Shown: piece after piece, positions 9,449 to 17,775 of the stretch
Position numbering within the stretch: position 1 is the stretch's first letter
Layout of the letters: every line of letters starts with the position of its first letter
DNA from: Streptomyces kanamyceticus
Lineage (GTDB): Bacteria > Actinomycetota > Actinomycetes > Streptomycetales > Streptomycetaceae
Direction: 5' to 3'
Assembly (NCBI RefSeq): GCF_008704495.1
Contig: NZ_CP023699.1
Location: 4,836,001 to 4,900,000, forward strand
DNA: 64,000 bases
The notes under the pieces: model-generated
What the model saw: only the letters and a program-made list of their open reading frames with translations
Databases searched by the model: none
Told to the model about the DNA's origin: nothing
Program-made: the position numbers and the translations under genes

Positions 9449-10960
9449 ATGGCTGCACACACGCCTGCACACGTGCCTGCACACGTGCGGAACCTCGCGC
9501 GAAAGCCCGCGCGGAACAAGCTCATCGCGGCGGGCGCCCTCTGCGCCGCGACCGCGCTCGGCCTCACGGGCCTGACCGCGGGCGGCGCCTCCGCCGCCGC
9601 GCCCGCCGCCCCCGCCGCCCCCGAGAAGATCCGCGCCGACTACAACGGCGACGGCTACGCCGACCTCGCGGTCGGCGTGCCGAACGGAACCGTGGACGGC
9701 AAGGCGAGGGCCGGATACGTCAACGTCGTCTGGGGCGGCAAGTCGGGCCTCGGGCAGCACGGTTCGACGACCGTCAGCCAGGCCACCGCCGGGGTGCCCG
9801 GCACCGTTGAGGCGGGCGACCGCTTCGGCACGGCCGTCGCGTCGGACGACATGAACGGCGACGGCTTCGGCGACCTGGTCGTCGGCACGCCCCACGAGGC
9901 CAACGACACCGGACTCGGCGCGGGCACCGTCGCCGTCGTCTGGGGCTCGGCGAGCGGCTTCAAGGGCGGGTTCACCGCCGCCAACGGAGACATCGACGAC
10001 GCCTCGTACGGCGCGGTCCTCGCCACCGGCGACTTCGACAAGGACGGCGACAAGGACATCGCCCTCAACACCCACTTCGACGAGACCAGCCAAGTCGCCG
10101 TACGCCAGGGGCCGTTCACCGCGGGCTCGCCCGCCAAGCTCGAACGGGTCGAGGGCTGGCACTTCGCGGGCCCTGTCGCGCTCACCGCGGGCGACTTCGA
10201 CGGGGACGGCGGCGACGAAATCGCCTTCTCGTACGAGGGCATGGAGATCAGCGGTACGGAGGTGATGAGCCGTGCGACCGGCGCGTGGAAGTCGACCTGG
10301 TCGAGCGGCGAAAGCACCAGCAGCGCGCTCGCCGCGGGTGACTTCGACGGCGACGGCACCACCGACCTCGCCGTCGGCAACGTCCAGCCCAACCCCGAGT
10401 CGGAGGAGGCCGCCTGCGAGGACCGCCTCGGCGGCGCGATCCTCACCGTCTACGGCAAGAAGGGCGGCACGCTCGGCGGCGGCACCTCCTGCACCACGCA
10501 GAACTCCGACCAGGTCGGCGGCGCCTCGGAGGCCGAGGACAACTTCGGCGCACACCTCGCCGTCGGCAACCTCGACCAGACCGGCACCGACAAGCTGATC
10601 GTCGGCGCGGACCAGGAGGCGGTCGGCACCGCGAAGAACGCGGGCACCTACTGGACCCTCACCTCCCCCGGCACGGCCAAGCCCTTCACGGGCCCCGCCT
10701 TCAACCAGAACTCCGCGGACGTGGCGGGCACGGCGGAGGCGGGCGACCGCCTCGGCGCGGCGGTCTCCACCGGCGACTACAACGGCGACGGCCGCGCGGA
10801 CGTGGCGGTGGGCGCACCCGGCGAGGACGCGAAGAAGGGCGGCGTCTGGCACGCCGCGAGCGCTCGGGCCGGGGGCCCGACCCCGCCGGTCACGGCGGTG
10901 ACACCGGGCAGGCTGGGGCTTGCGGGGGCGCATGAGTACGGGACGGTCCTGGGCTACTGA
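9449..10960 (+). CDS. Secreted FG-GAP repeat protein 4 (seven-bladed propeller)
   Basis: ATG 9449 is preferred over the in-frame GTG 9419 because GGAG lies eight bases before it and it gives a normal signal peptide (503 residues, cleavage near GGASAAAP). Seven calcium-loop repeats follow (DYNGDGYAD, DMNGDGFGD, DFDKDGDKD and others), with linker phrases of the type SQATAGVPG. The gene begins 31 bp after gene 3 and is followed by a strong terminator, so genes 3 and 4 probably form one transcript. Confidence 0.87.
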   Translation: MAAHTPAHVPAHVRNLARKPARNKLIAAGALCAATALGLTGLTAGGASAAAPAAPAAPEKIRADYNGDGYADLAVGVPNGTVDGKARAGYVNVVWGGKSGLGQHGSTTVSQATAGVPGTVEAGDRFGTAVASDDMNGDGFGDLVVGTPHEANDTGLGAGTVAVVWGSASGFKGGFTAANGDIDDASYGAVLATGDFDKDGDKDIALNTHFDETSQVAVRQGPFTAGSPAKLERVEGWHFAGPVALTAGDFDGDGGDEIAFSYEGMEISGTEVMSRATGAWKSTWSSGESTSSALAAGDFDGDGTTDLAVGNVQPNPESEEAACEDRLGGAILTVYGKKGGTLGGGTSCTTQNSDQVGGASEAEDNFGAHLAVGNLDQTGTDKLIVGADQEAVGTAKNAGTYWTLTSPGTAKPFTGPAFNQNSADVAGTAEAGDRLGAAVSTGDYNGDGRADVAVGAPGEDAKKGGVWHAASARAGGPTPPVTAVTPGRLGLAGAHEYGTVLGY

Positions 10961-11016
10961 GGTACTGAGGCTCCTCGGCGCCGGGGAATCACCGGCTTCG
11001 CCGAGTTCGTTCTCAA

Positions 11017-11050
11017 GCGCCGGACGGGCTGCGATCAGCCCGTCCGGCGC
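11017..11050 (+). terminator. Strong hairpin terminator between FG-GAP genes 4 and 5
   Basis: A perfect 15-bp stem GCGCCGGACGGGCTG with loop CGAT. The sequence is of a hairpin type frequently seen after Streptomyces genes. It separates gene 5 transcriptionally from genes 3-4. Confidence 0.85.
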
Positions 11051-11096
11051 CGCCCAACTCCCTCTCTCCGTACACCCCTTGCCACAGGAGACGCTC

Positions 11097-12584
11097 ATGT
11101 CCAAGCCCAAGCACAAGCGCACGCTGACCCGCTCCAGACGCACCCGCCTCGCCGCCGCGACGGCCACCGCCGCCGCGCTGACCGGCGGACTCCTCGGCCT
11201 CACGGCCACCACCGCGAGCGCCGCCGGACCAGCGGCCGCCACCCAGGCCGACGACGCCGACTTCAACGGTGACGGGGCGGCCGACCTCGCCACCTCGGCC
11301 CCACTGGCCGCCGTGGGCGGCCAGGACAAGGCGGGCCAGGTCACCGTCACGTACGGCGGGACCGCGCGGCACCACGTCTCGTACAGCCAGAACAGCCCCG
11401 GCGTACCGGGCAGCGCCGAGAAGAGCGACCGGTTCGGCGGCGACACCGCGTACGGCGACTTCGACCGCGACGGCTACGACGACCTCGTGGTCGCCGCCGC
11501 GGGCGAGGACGTCGGCAGCGACGTCGACGGCGGCACCGTGCAGGTCCTGTGGGGCTCCAAGAACGGCCTGACCGGCGGCACCACGCTCAAGGACCCGCGC
11601 CCCACCAAGCACGACCTCTTCGGCGGCCCCCTCCAGGCGGGCGACTTCGACGGCGACGGCAAGGACGACCTGGCCGTCGGGTCGGGCTCGGGCGCGGCCA
11701 CCATCGACATGTTCAAGGGCGGCATCACCCGCACCGGCGCCACCGGCGGCCACTACACCGTCCTGCCGCCCATCACGAGCGCACCCGGCGAGGGCCCGTT
11801 CAACCTGCACTCCGGGGACGTCAACGGCGACGGCAAGGACGACCTGATCGTCAACGGCTTCTCCACGGGCGACGGTTACAACGCCAACCTCTGGCTGCCC
11901 GGCAGCGCCCGCGGCGTCACCACCAACGGCGTACAGCGGCTGCCCGGCGGCCACATCACCGACGTCGGTGACACCGACAAGGACGGCCACGACGACATCA
12001 TCATCGGCCTCACCTGGGACGACGGCATCGACGGCGCGCACAAGGGCGGCACGGTCTACGTCGTCAAGGGCAACGCCAACGGCCCGTACGGCGACACCCA
12101 GGTGATCACGCAGGACACCCAGGGCGTGCCCGGCGGCAGCGAGAAGGGCGACGCGTTCGGCGCGGAACTCGACCTCGGCGACATCGACGGCGACGGCAAC
12201 CTCGACCTGGCCGTCGGCACGCCCGGCGAGGACCTGGACGGCGTCGCCGACGCGGGCGCGGTCACCGTCTTCTACGGCGCGGCGGACGGCTCGGGCCTCT
12301 CCCCGGCGAACTCCGTGCTGCTCAGCCAGAACAGCCCCGGCGTCCCCAACTCCAACGAGAAGAGCGACGTCTTCGGCTCGGACGTCCACATCGACGACCT
12401 GAACGACGACGGCCGCGGGGACATCGCCATCGGCGCGTCCGGCGAGAACGCGGGCAACGGCGCGCTCTACGTCCTGGACTCCCTCCCCAACGGCACGCTC
12501 TCCGGCTCGTCCGGCGTCTACACGTCGACGGTGGGCATCTCCGGCGCGGGCACACCGCGCTTCGGCGCGAACTTCGCCGACTGA
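11097..12584 (+). CDS. Secreted FG-GAP repeat protein 5 (seven-bladed propeller)
   Basis: ATG 11097 follows ACAGGAG at six bases; earlier in-frame codons cross a terminator and are rejected. The 495-residue protein has a long basic signal peptide ending near TTASAAG, then seven repeats with regular loops (DFNGDGAAD, DFDRDGYDD, DVNGDGKDD, DTDKDGHDD, DIDGDGNLD, DLNDDGRGD). SQNSPGVPG phrases resemble those in proteins 3 and 4. Extracellular, probably calcium dependent. Ligand unknown. Confidence 0.88.
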   Translation: MSKPKHKRTLTRSRRTRLAAATATAAALTGGLLGLTATTASAAGPAAATQADDADFNGDGAADLATSAPLAAVGGQDKAGQVTVTYGGTARHHVSYSQNSPGVPGSAEKSDRFGGDTAYGDFDRDGYDDLVVAAAGEDVGSDVDGGTVQVLWGSKNGLTGGTTLKDPRPTKHDLFGGPLQAGDFDGDGKDDLAVGSGSGAATIDMFKGGITRTGATGGHYTVLPPITSAPGEGPFNLHSGDVNGDGKDDLIVNGFSTGDGYNANLWLPGSARGVTTNGVQRLPGGHITDVGDTDKDGHDDIIIGLTWDDGIDGAHKGGTVYVVKGNANGPYGDTQVITQDTQGVPGGSEKGDAFGAELDLGDIDGDGNLDLAVGTPGEDLDGVADAGAVTVFYGAADGSGLSPANSVLLSQNSPGVPNSNEKSDVFGSDVHIDDLNDDGRGDIAIGASGENAGNGALYVLDSLPNGTLSGSSGVYTSTVGISGAGTPRFGANFAD

Positions 12585-12601
12585 CCGCGCCGCGCACTGA
12601 C

Positions 12602-12639
12602 TTCAGCGGCTGGGCCATCCCCGAGGTCCAGCCGCTGAA
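12602..12639 (+). terminator. Hairpin terminator after FG-GAP gene 5
   Basis: A perfect 12-bp stem TTCAGCGGCTGG / CCAGCCGCTGAA begins 17 bp after the stop codon of gene 5. Confidence 0.75.
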
Positions 12640-12664
12640 CCCCGCCTCCGCGCCTCCCTCGAAG

Positions 12665-12764
12665 CACGCCGACGACTTCAACGGCGACGGCTACCGCGAC
12701 ATCGTCGGGCCCGCGCGCGGCGAAGAGGCAGCTGATCTCGCAGGCGACCCCGGGCGTGGCCTGA
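12665..12764 (+). pseudogene. Remnant of a sixth FG-GAP repeat gene
   Basis: One frame reads KHADDFNGDGYRDIVGPARGE, a perfect first-blade motif, and another frame reads KRQLISQATPGVA before a stop at 12762, the phrase that in the intact paralogues follows about 25 residues later. The two pieces are out of frame and too close together, so an internal deletion and truncation have occurred. Apart from a terminator hairpin and a short tandem repeat, the 12585-13048 gap holds nothing else recognised. Confidence 0.7.
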
Positions 12765-12787
12765 CGGGCCCCCTGGGCGTAGCTCGG

Positions 12788-12839
12788 AAGGATGACGCCT
12801 GATGGCGCCTGATGACGCCTGATGACACCTGATGACACC
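12788..12839 (+). repeat. 10-bp tandem repeat (TGATGACGCC)
   Basis: About five near-identical copies of TGATGACGCC/TGATGACACC follow the FG-GAP remnant. It is intergenic with no assigned role. Confidence 0.8.
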
Positions 12840-13048
12840 CTCGGCAGGCACCAACCCCCTTGACCTGCCCGCCTCTTCGAACCGACGGCGTACGGCACTG
12901 CGCTCGATCCCTGAGCCGCACGGCGCCCGCGATCGGCCTGGGGCAAACCCCTCAGGGTTCCCTTAGGGGTTGTCACAGGTCGGCCGCAAACCCTCTCTCC
13001 TCCCGAGGAGGGACGACCCGACCCCCGAAGACCAGGTACGTTCGATTC

Positions 13049-14062
13049 GTGGCTGGATTCAGGATCGGACGCGGCCGGGACAACCGCACCCCGCAAGCGC
13101 GACCACAACAACCGCGGCAGCAGCCGTACGGACAGCAGGCCCCCCAGGGGCAGCAGCAGCCGTACGGCTATCCACCCGTGCCCCCGAACCCGCAGCAGCA
13201 CGGCGGGGGCGGACCTCAGTACGGCGGCAGTCCGCAGTACGGCAATGGTCCGCAGTACGGCGGAGGCGGAGGTGGAGGCGGCGGCCAGTGGCCGCAGCCC
13301 GCGGGCGGACACGGCGGCCACGGCGGCGCTCACGGCGAGCCGGAGTACTTCGGCGGCCCCGACGGCCAAGGCCACGGCCACGGCCAGGGCCCGGGCCAGG
13401 GCGGCTTCGACCCCTACGCGGCCAACAACCCCGGCAGCACCCAGGCCTTCTCCATCGGCGAGGACCCGTACAACCAGGGCGACACCTACCGCGCGGGCCA
13501 GGCGGCGGCCCCGCCCGTGGGCCCCCGGCTGCACTGGAAGGACCTGCTGCGCGGCGTCGTGCTGAACCCGGGTCCGACGTTCCTGCAGATGCGGGACTAC
13601 GCGATGTGGGCCCCGGCCGTCATCGTCACGTTCCTCTACGGCATGCTCGCGATCTTCGGCTTCGACGCCGCCCGCAAGGACGCGATCAACGCCACCATCT
13701 CGACGGCCGTCCCGTACGTACTCACCACCGGCGTCGCGATCACGATCAGCACGTTCATCCTGGGCGTGGTCACCCACTCCCTGGCCCGCCAGCTCGGCGG
13801 CGACGGCGCCTGGCAGCCGACGGTCGGCCTCTCCATGCTGATCATGTCGCTGACGGACGCGCCCCGCGTGATCGTCGCGATGTTCTTCGGCGGCGGCGAG
13901 ACCTTCGTCCAGCTGCTCGGCTGGGCGACCTGGATCGCGGCGGGCGCGCTGCTCACGACGATGGTGAGCAAGTCGCACGACCTGCCGTGGCCGAGGGCGC
14001 TGGGCGCGGCGTCGATCCAGCTGCTCGCGATCCTGGCGATCATCAAGCTGGGTACGTTCTAG
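13049..14062 (+). CDS. YIP1-family integral membrane protein with Gln/Gly/Pro-rich cytoplasmic N-terminus
   Basis: The GTG start (MAGFRIGRGRDN) is chosen because upstream in-frame sequence back to 12860 is not protein-like. In the 337 residues the first 150 or so are low complexity (QQP, GGG, HGGHGG), and the C-terminal part has about five hydrophobic helices with a YIP1-like layout (LLRGVVLNPGPTFLQMRDYAMW). YIP1-domain proteins in actinomycetes have no settled function. The ribosome site is weak. It converges on the phosphoribosyltransferase gene across a shared terminator. Confidence 0.8.
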   Translation: MAGFRIGRGRDNRTPQARPQQPRQQPYGQQAPQGQQQPYGYPPVPPNPQQHGGGGPQYGGSPQYGNGPQYGGGGGGGGGQWPQPAGGHGGHGGAHGEPEYFGGPDGQGHGHGQGPGQGGFDPYAANNPGSTQAFSIGEDPYNQGDTYRAGQAAAPPVGPRLHWKDLLRGVVLNPGPTFLQMRDYAMWAPAVIVTFLYGMLAIFGFDAARKDAINATISTAVPYVLTTGVAITISTFILGVVTHSLARQLGGDGAWQPTVGLSMLIMSLTDAPRVIVAMFFGGGETFVQLLGWATWIAAGALLTTMVSKSHDLPWPRALGAASIQLLAILAIIKLGTF

Positions 14063-14077
14063 AGTTACGCGTACCGA

Positions 14078-14122
14078 AAGGGCCCCGGACGACGGCAGCG
14101 AATGCCGTCGTCCGGGGCCCTT
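14078..14122. terminator. Bidirectional terminator between convergent genes
   Basis: A 20-bp perfect stem (AAGGGCCCCGGACGACGGCA) with a five-base loop, flanked by A on one side and T on the other. It would stop both the YIP1 gene and the dcd operon. Confidence 0.9.
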
Positions 14123-14156
14123 CCCTATAGGCCTATGTACGCCCGAGTCCCGATGG

Positions 14157-14654
14157 TCAGGCGTCGAGAACCTGTCCGTCCCGCTTCACGACGGGCGGCT
14201 CGACGCTCCACGGGAAGTTGATCCACTCGTCGGTGCGCTTCCACACGTACTCGCACTTCACGAGGGAGTGCGACTTCTCATAGATCACGGCGGACCGCAC
14301 CTCGGCGACGTGCCCGAGGCAGAAGTCGTGGACGAGCTTCAGCGTCTTCCCGGTGTCGGCGACATCGTCAGCGATCAAGACCTTCTTGTCGGTGAAGTCG
14401 ATGGCGTCGGGCACGGGCGCGAGCATGACGGGCATTTCGAGGGTGGTCCCCACGCCCGTGTAGAACTCCACGTTCACCAGGTGGATGTTCTTGCAGTCCA
14501 GCGCGTAGGCGAGCCCACCGGCGACGAAGACACCGCCACGGGCGATGGAGAGCACGACATCGGGCTGGTACCCGTCATCGGCGATGGCCTGCGCGAGCTC
14601 CCGCACAGCGCCGCCGAACTTCTCGTACGTAAGGTTCTCGCGCACGTCACTCAT
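14157..14654 (-). CDS. Phosphoribosyltransferase (purine PRTase, Gpt-like)
   Basis: The 165-residue type I phosphoribosyltransferase has the PRPP loop VLIADDVADTGKT at about residues 96-108 and an ARGG phosphate-binding loop near residue 40. It probably converts a purine base plus PRPP to the nucleotide in salvage, in the cytoplasm; the exact base (xanthine, guanine or hypoxanthine) cannot be read from the sequence. The start MSDVRENLTY is eight bases after the dcd stop, and the two genes form a nucleotide-metabolism operon. Confidence 0.87.
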   Translation of the reverse strand: MSDVRENLTYEKFGGAVRELAQAIADDGYQPDVVLSIARGGVFVAGGLAYALDCKNIHLVNVEFYTGVGTTLEMPVMLAPVPDAIDFTDKKVLIADDVADTGKTLKLVHDFCLGHVAEVRSAVIYEKSHSLVKCEYVWKRTDEWINFPWSVEPPVVKRDGQVLDA

Positions 14655-14662
14655 GCTGGATG

Positions 14663-15238
14663 TCACACCTGTGTCCGATGGAAATTGAGGAAGGACCGGG
14701 AGGCGGTGGGCCCCCGCTGTCCCTGATAACGCGACCCGTACCGCTCCGACCCGTAGGGCGACTCGGCGGACGAGGTGAGCCGGAACAGACACAGCTGCCC
14801 GATCTTCATCCCTGGCCAGAGCTTGATCGGCAGGGTCGCGAGGTTCGAAAGCTCCAGGGTCACGTGCCCGCTGAAACCGGGGTCGATGAACCCGGCGGTG
14901 GAGTGCGTGACGAGCCCGAGACGCCCAAGACTCGACTTGCCCTCAAGCCGGCTGGCGAGGTCATCCGGCAGGCTGATGACCTCGTAAGTCGAGGCGAGCA
15001 CGAACTCACCCGGGTGCAGGATGAACGGCTCGTCGCCCTCGGGCTCCACGAGCCGCGTCAGGTCGGCCTGCTCGACGGAGGGGTCGATGTGGGGGTAGCG
15101 GTGGTTCTCGAACACCCGGAAGTAGCGGTCCAGCCGCACGTCGATGCTCGAGGGCTGCACCATGGATTCGTCGTACGGATCGATCCGTACTCGTCCGGAG
15201 TCGATCTCGGCCCGGATGTCCTTGTCTGAGAGAAGCAC
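14663..15238 (-). CDS. dcd: dCTP deaminase
   Basis: The 191-residue protein matches Dcd along its length: [12 protein letters not shown] at the start, QPSSIDVRL, the catalytic/nucleotide loop [21 protein letters not shown], and a C-terminal RYQGQRGPT. It deaminates dCTP to dUTP for dTMP synthesis in a homotrimer. It is upstream gene of an operon with the phosphoribosyltransferase. Confidence 0.96.
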   Translation of the reverse strand: MLLSDKDIRAEIDSGRVRIDPYDESMVQPSSIDVRLDRYFRVFENHRYPHIDPSVEQADLTRLVEPEGDEPFILHPGEFVLASTYEVISLPDDLASRLEGKSSLGRLGLVTHSTAGFIDPGFSGHVTLELSNLATLPIKLWPGMKIGQLCLFRLTSSAESPYGSERYGSRYQGQRGPTASRSFLNFHRTQV

Positions 15239-15359
15239 GCACCGAGGATACGCAGAGCGCGCGGGCCCTCCCCAATCGGACGGAACCCGCGCGCCTCGAC
15301 GCCGTGCTGCTGTGCTCGTCGCCTTTACGTTGTCCGCTACGTTGTCCGTTTTGCCCCGG

Positions 15360-15518
15360 CTACCGCTTCTGCATGGTCACCGGCACGGCGTGCCGGAGCC
15401 TGGCACACCGAGGGCAGCGGATGAGCCGACCGGGACCGAGCCGGTCGGCCTGCTGCATCGGGAACGAAGCGGTGCTGAACACGTGCCCTTCGGCACATCG
15501 GACGACGGTGCGCTCCAT
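15360..15518 (-). CDS. Small zinc-ribbon-like protein, 52 residues
   Basis: Translation [19 protein letters not shown]... ends with [20 protein letters not shown]8 and H12 plus the CPRC pair at about 34-37 suggest a single zinc knuckle. The start has GAGG six bases upstream (CGAGGACTTG-ATG). The longer upstream reading frame runs into the tRNA and is not coding. Function unknown. The 15519-15824 stretch before the tRNA holds only presumed promoter sequence. Confidence 0.65.
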   Translation of the reverse strand: MERTVVRCAEGHVFSTASFPMQQADRLGPGRLIRCPRCARLRHAVPVTMQKR

Positions 15519-15824
15519 CAAGTCCTCGAGTCCCTTCCCCAAAGCCGGAATTGAGCCCCGTACTGGCTCCTGCTGACTCGCCCTGACTCGTCTCCGAGCC
15601 GACGAACGAAAGGCCACATTACGGTATGAAAGGGACGCCGACCCAAGCGGCACGACCACAAACCACGGTACGCCCCAACTCCCTCGCCCCGCACGGCGCA
15701 TCCACCTCCCGGACAGCACCCGGACAACGCCCGGACAGCCCTCGGGCCCCACGGCGAGAGCACCTGGGGCCCGGCATGAGGTACAGTGTGCGACGTTACG
15801 GCGCCGCTTCTGGCGGGGTCTTTC

Positions 15825-15898
15825 GCGGGTGTAGTTTAGTGGTAGAACATCAGCTTCCCAAGCTGAGAGTGCGAGTTCGATTCTCGTCACCCGCTCCA
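15825..15898 (+). tRNA. tRNA-Gly (anticodon CCC)
   Basis: Full cloverleaf: acceptor GCGGGTG/CACCCGC, D-arm GTTTAGTGGTAGAAC, anticodon stem TCAGC/GCTGA with loop TTCCCAA, T-arm with TTCGATT, encoded CCA. Its 3' half is the attachment core of the island that follows. Confidence 0.97.
15851..15896 (+). repeat. attL: Attachment-site core, left copy (tRNA-Gly 3' half)
   Basis: A 46-bp segment from the anticodon stem to the CCA is repeated without mismatch at 21988-22033 and in degenerate form at 25940. This is the usual target of tyrosine-recombinase elements. Confidence 0.85.
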
Positions 15899-15914
15899 CA
15901 GTTTCCAGCAGTTG

Positions 15915-15940
15915 AGGCCCAGGTCAGGCGACCTGGGCCT
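15915..15940 (+). terminator. Terminator of the tRNA-Gly gene
   Basis: AGGCCCAGGTC / GACCTGGGCCT, an 11-bp stem with loop AGGC followed by TTTG. A near copy (loop AGGT) lies at 25994-26019 behind the third att copy. Confidence 0.85.
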
Positions 15941-15970
15941 TTGTGCTGTGCGCGGCCTTCTTGCGCTCGC

Positions 15971-16756
15971 TCAGGTGGCGGGGAGTCGGTACGCCAGGAC
16001 GTAGGCGTCGGCGGCCATGACGGTGTCGCAGACTTCGACGGCGCGCCCTTCGGTGTCGTAGGCGGTACGGATCAGGTGGATGACCGGCACGCCGGAGGCC
16101 AGCCGCAAGGTCCGCACCTCAGCAGGCGAGGGCATCCGGGCACGGATCTCCTCGTCGAAGTGGTCGAGGCGGTGGCCGAGCTCTTCGAGGCGGGCGTAGA
16201 TGCCGCCGGGCCCGGGGTTGGGTTCGGCGATCTGGGTGGCGCGTGCGATGTCGAGCGGGAGGTAGGAGGTGGCGAACTCGACCGGTCGCCCATCGAGCAG
16301 ATACCGGCGCCGACGAGCAAGCACCCGCCGCACCGCCCCGAGGCGGTTGGCGACGTCCTGACCGGCCTTCTCCTCCCTCACCTCCAGGCTGTCGACCTCG
16401 GGGTGGCCTCCTGCGGCGTCGGCCTCGACGAGGAAGGCGGACTTGCCCTGCTCGCGGTGACGGCGGGCGAACCGGTCGGAGGCGAGCCGTCGCACGGGCG
16501 GCCGTGTCCGCACGAAGACGCCCCTGCCGTGCTCGGCGTGGACCAGGCCTTCCCCCTGAAGCATGGAGAAGGAGTTCCGGACGGTCATCCGGGATACCCC
16601 ATAGTGCTCGACGAGTTCGGCCTCGGAGGGCAGCTTCTCGCCCTCGGTGAACCGGCCGCGGTCGATGGCCTCGCGCAGCTGGTCGGCGATCTGCCGGAAG
16701 ACGGCCCGATCGCTGGTGGGGTCCACGGAGCCGAGCCGCCCGGGAAGTGAGCCCAC
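15971..16756 (-). CDS. GntR/HutC-family transcriptional regulator with UTRA domain
   Basis: The 261-residue protein has an N-terminal winged helix (about 15-85, KLPSEAELVEHYGVSRMTVRNSF) and a UTRA effector domain ending VCDTVMAADAYVLAYRLPAT. GTG start with AAAGGAG five bases upstream. Regulators of this type (KorSA in pSAM2) control transfer genes of actinomycete integrative elements. Here it sits directly inside the left att site and is divergent from a NUDIX gene, as expected for an AICE remnant. A palindrome between them is its probable operator. Confidence 0.88.
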   Translation of the reverse strand: MGSLPGRLGSVDPTSDRAVFRQIADQLREAIDRGRFTEGEKLPSEAELVEHYGVSRMTVRNSFSMLQGEGLVHAEHGRGVFVRTRPPVRRLASDRFARRHREQGKSAFLVEADAAGGHPEVDSLEVREEKAGQDVANRLGAVRRVLARRRRYLLDGRPVEFATSYLPLDIARATQIAEPNPGPGGIYARLEELGHRLDHFDEEIRARMPSPAEVRTLRLASGVPVIHLIRTAYDTEGRAVEVCDTVMAADAYVLAYRLPAT

Positions 16757-16765
16757 GAGTACTCC

Positions 16766-16785
16766 TTTAGATATCTAGACAAGTG
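16766..16785. promoter_or_regulatory. Probable GntR operator
   Basis: The perfect palindrome TAGATATCTA (16768-16777) lies in an extended imperfect CTTGTCTAGATATCTAAAGG in the gap between the divergent GntR and NUDIX genes, next to the GntR ribosome site. This fits autoregulation by a HutC-type protein. Confidence 0.55.
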
Positions 16786-16868
16786 CATGAGCCGCGTTGC
16801 TACGGTGTTGGAGCCTAGCCATCAAGGGCCACTCCGAGGGCGCTTCGAGGGAGTCGAGGAGGACGACC

Positions 16869-17300
16869 GTGAGCACTGACCGTCCGCACTCCGTGAGCGT
16901 TGCCGGAGTCATCGTCGACGACCAGGACCGGGCCCTCCTCATCCAGCGCCGCGACAACGGCAAGTGGGAGCCCCCGGGCGGCATCCTGGAGCGCGAGGAA
17001 ACCATCCCCGAGGCCCTGCAACGCGAGGTCCTCGAAGAGACCGGCATCAAGATCGCACTCCCCGCGACGCTCACCGGCATCTACAAGAACATGACGGGCT
17101 TGATCGTCTCCATGGTCTTCCGCTGCGAGGCCGCCGACGGCACGCCCACCACCGGCGCCGAGACTCACGCGCTGCGCTGGGCCACCCGCGACGAAGTCAT
17201 CGAACTCGCCGACGAGGCCTACGCGATCCGCGTCCTGGACGCACTCGATGCCACGTCCCCGCCAGCGATCCGCGCCCACGACGGCGTGAAACTCGTCTAG
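16869..17300 (+). CDS. NUDIX hydrolase (Pif-like candidate)
   Basis: The 143-residue protein contains a complete Nudix box GGILEREETIPEALQREVLEETG (G-x5-E-x7-REVLEE-xG, residues about 37-59). GTG start with GAGGAGG about seven bases upstream. Nudix enzymes cleave nucleoside diphosphates linked to another group; the substrate is not evident. In pSAM2 the immunity factor Pif also has a Nudix motif and is linked to KorSA, so a transfer-immunity role is possible but inferred from position only. Confidence 0.85.
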   Translation: MSTDRPHSVSVAGVIVDDQDRALLIQRRDNGKWEPPGGILEREETIPEALQREVLEETGIKIALPATLTGIYKNMTGLIVSMVFRCEAADGTPTTGAETHALRWATRDEVIELADEAYAIRVLDALDATSPPAIRAHDGVKLV

Positions 17301-17346
17301 CTCGAGCCCGCTGCACATGGCGGCCTACCAGCACGAAGGAACTTGT

Positions 17347-17775
17347 ATGCACGAGTATACGAGCACCGCCCGAGTCTGGGGCCTCACATGCCCAGGCCTC
17401 CCGGAAGAGGTCAGCAGAGCCCGCCGCTGGACCCGCGACATCCTGCGCGGCTCGCCCCTGGCGGAGGACGCGGAACTGATCGTGAGCGAACTGAGCGCGA
17501 ACGCGGTCCTGCACACGGCGAGTGGCAAGGAGTCCGGGAGCTTCCACCTGGCGGTGGCGGTCTCATCGCAGGTAATCGCCCTGTCGGTCACGGACGACGG
17601 CGGCACGGAGACAGCCCCGACGACCGAGCACCCCGGCGGGGAGGCGGCACACGGCAGAGGCCTGGGCATCGTCGGCTTCATCGCGCACCGAGTCGTTGTC
17701 CACGACAGCCTGGGCGGCCACACGGTCACGGCGGAACTGTTCGTGGAGGCGCCACCAGGAGAGCCGCCATGCTGA
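17347..17775 (+). CDS. RsbW-like ATP-binding protein, element 1 copy
   Basis: The 142-residue HATPase_c protein has N box ELIVSELSANAVLHT and G box HGRGLGIVGFIAH. Start at 17347 is chosen because AAGGA lies six bases upstream. The stop overlaps the following gene (ATGCTGA), so the two are coupled. A homologous pair in element 2 is pseudogenised. Likely an anti-sigma-type regulator, with its target unknown. Confidence 0.85.
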   Translation: MHEYTSTARVWGLTCPGLPEEVSRARRWTRDILRGSPLAEDAELIVSELSANAVLHTASGKESGSFHLAVAVSSQVIALSVTDDGGTETAPTTEHPGGEAAHGRGLGIVGFIAHRVVVHDSLGGHTVTAELFVEAPPGEPPC

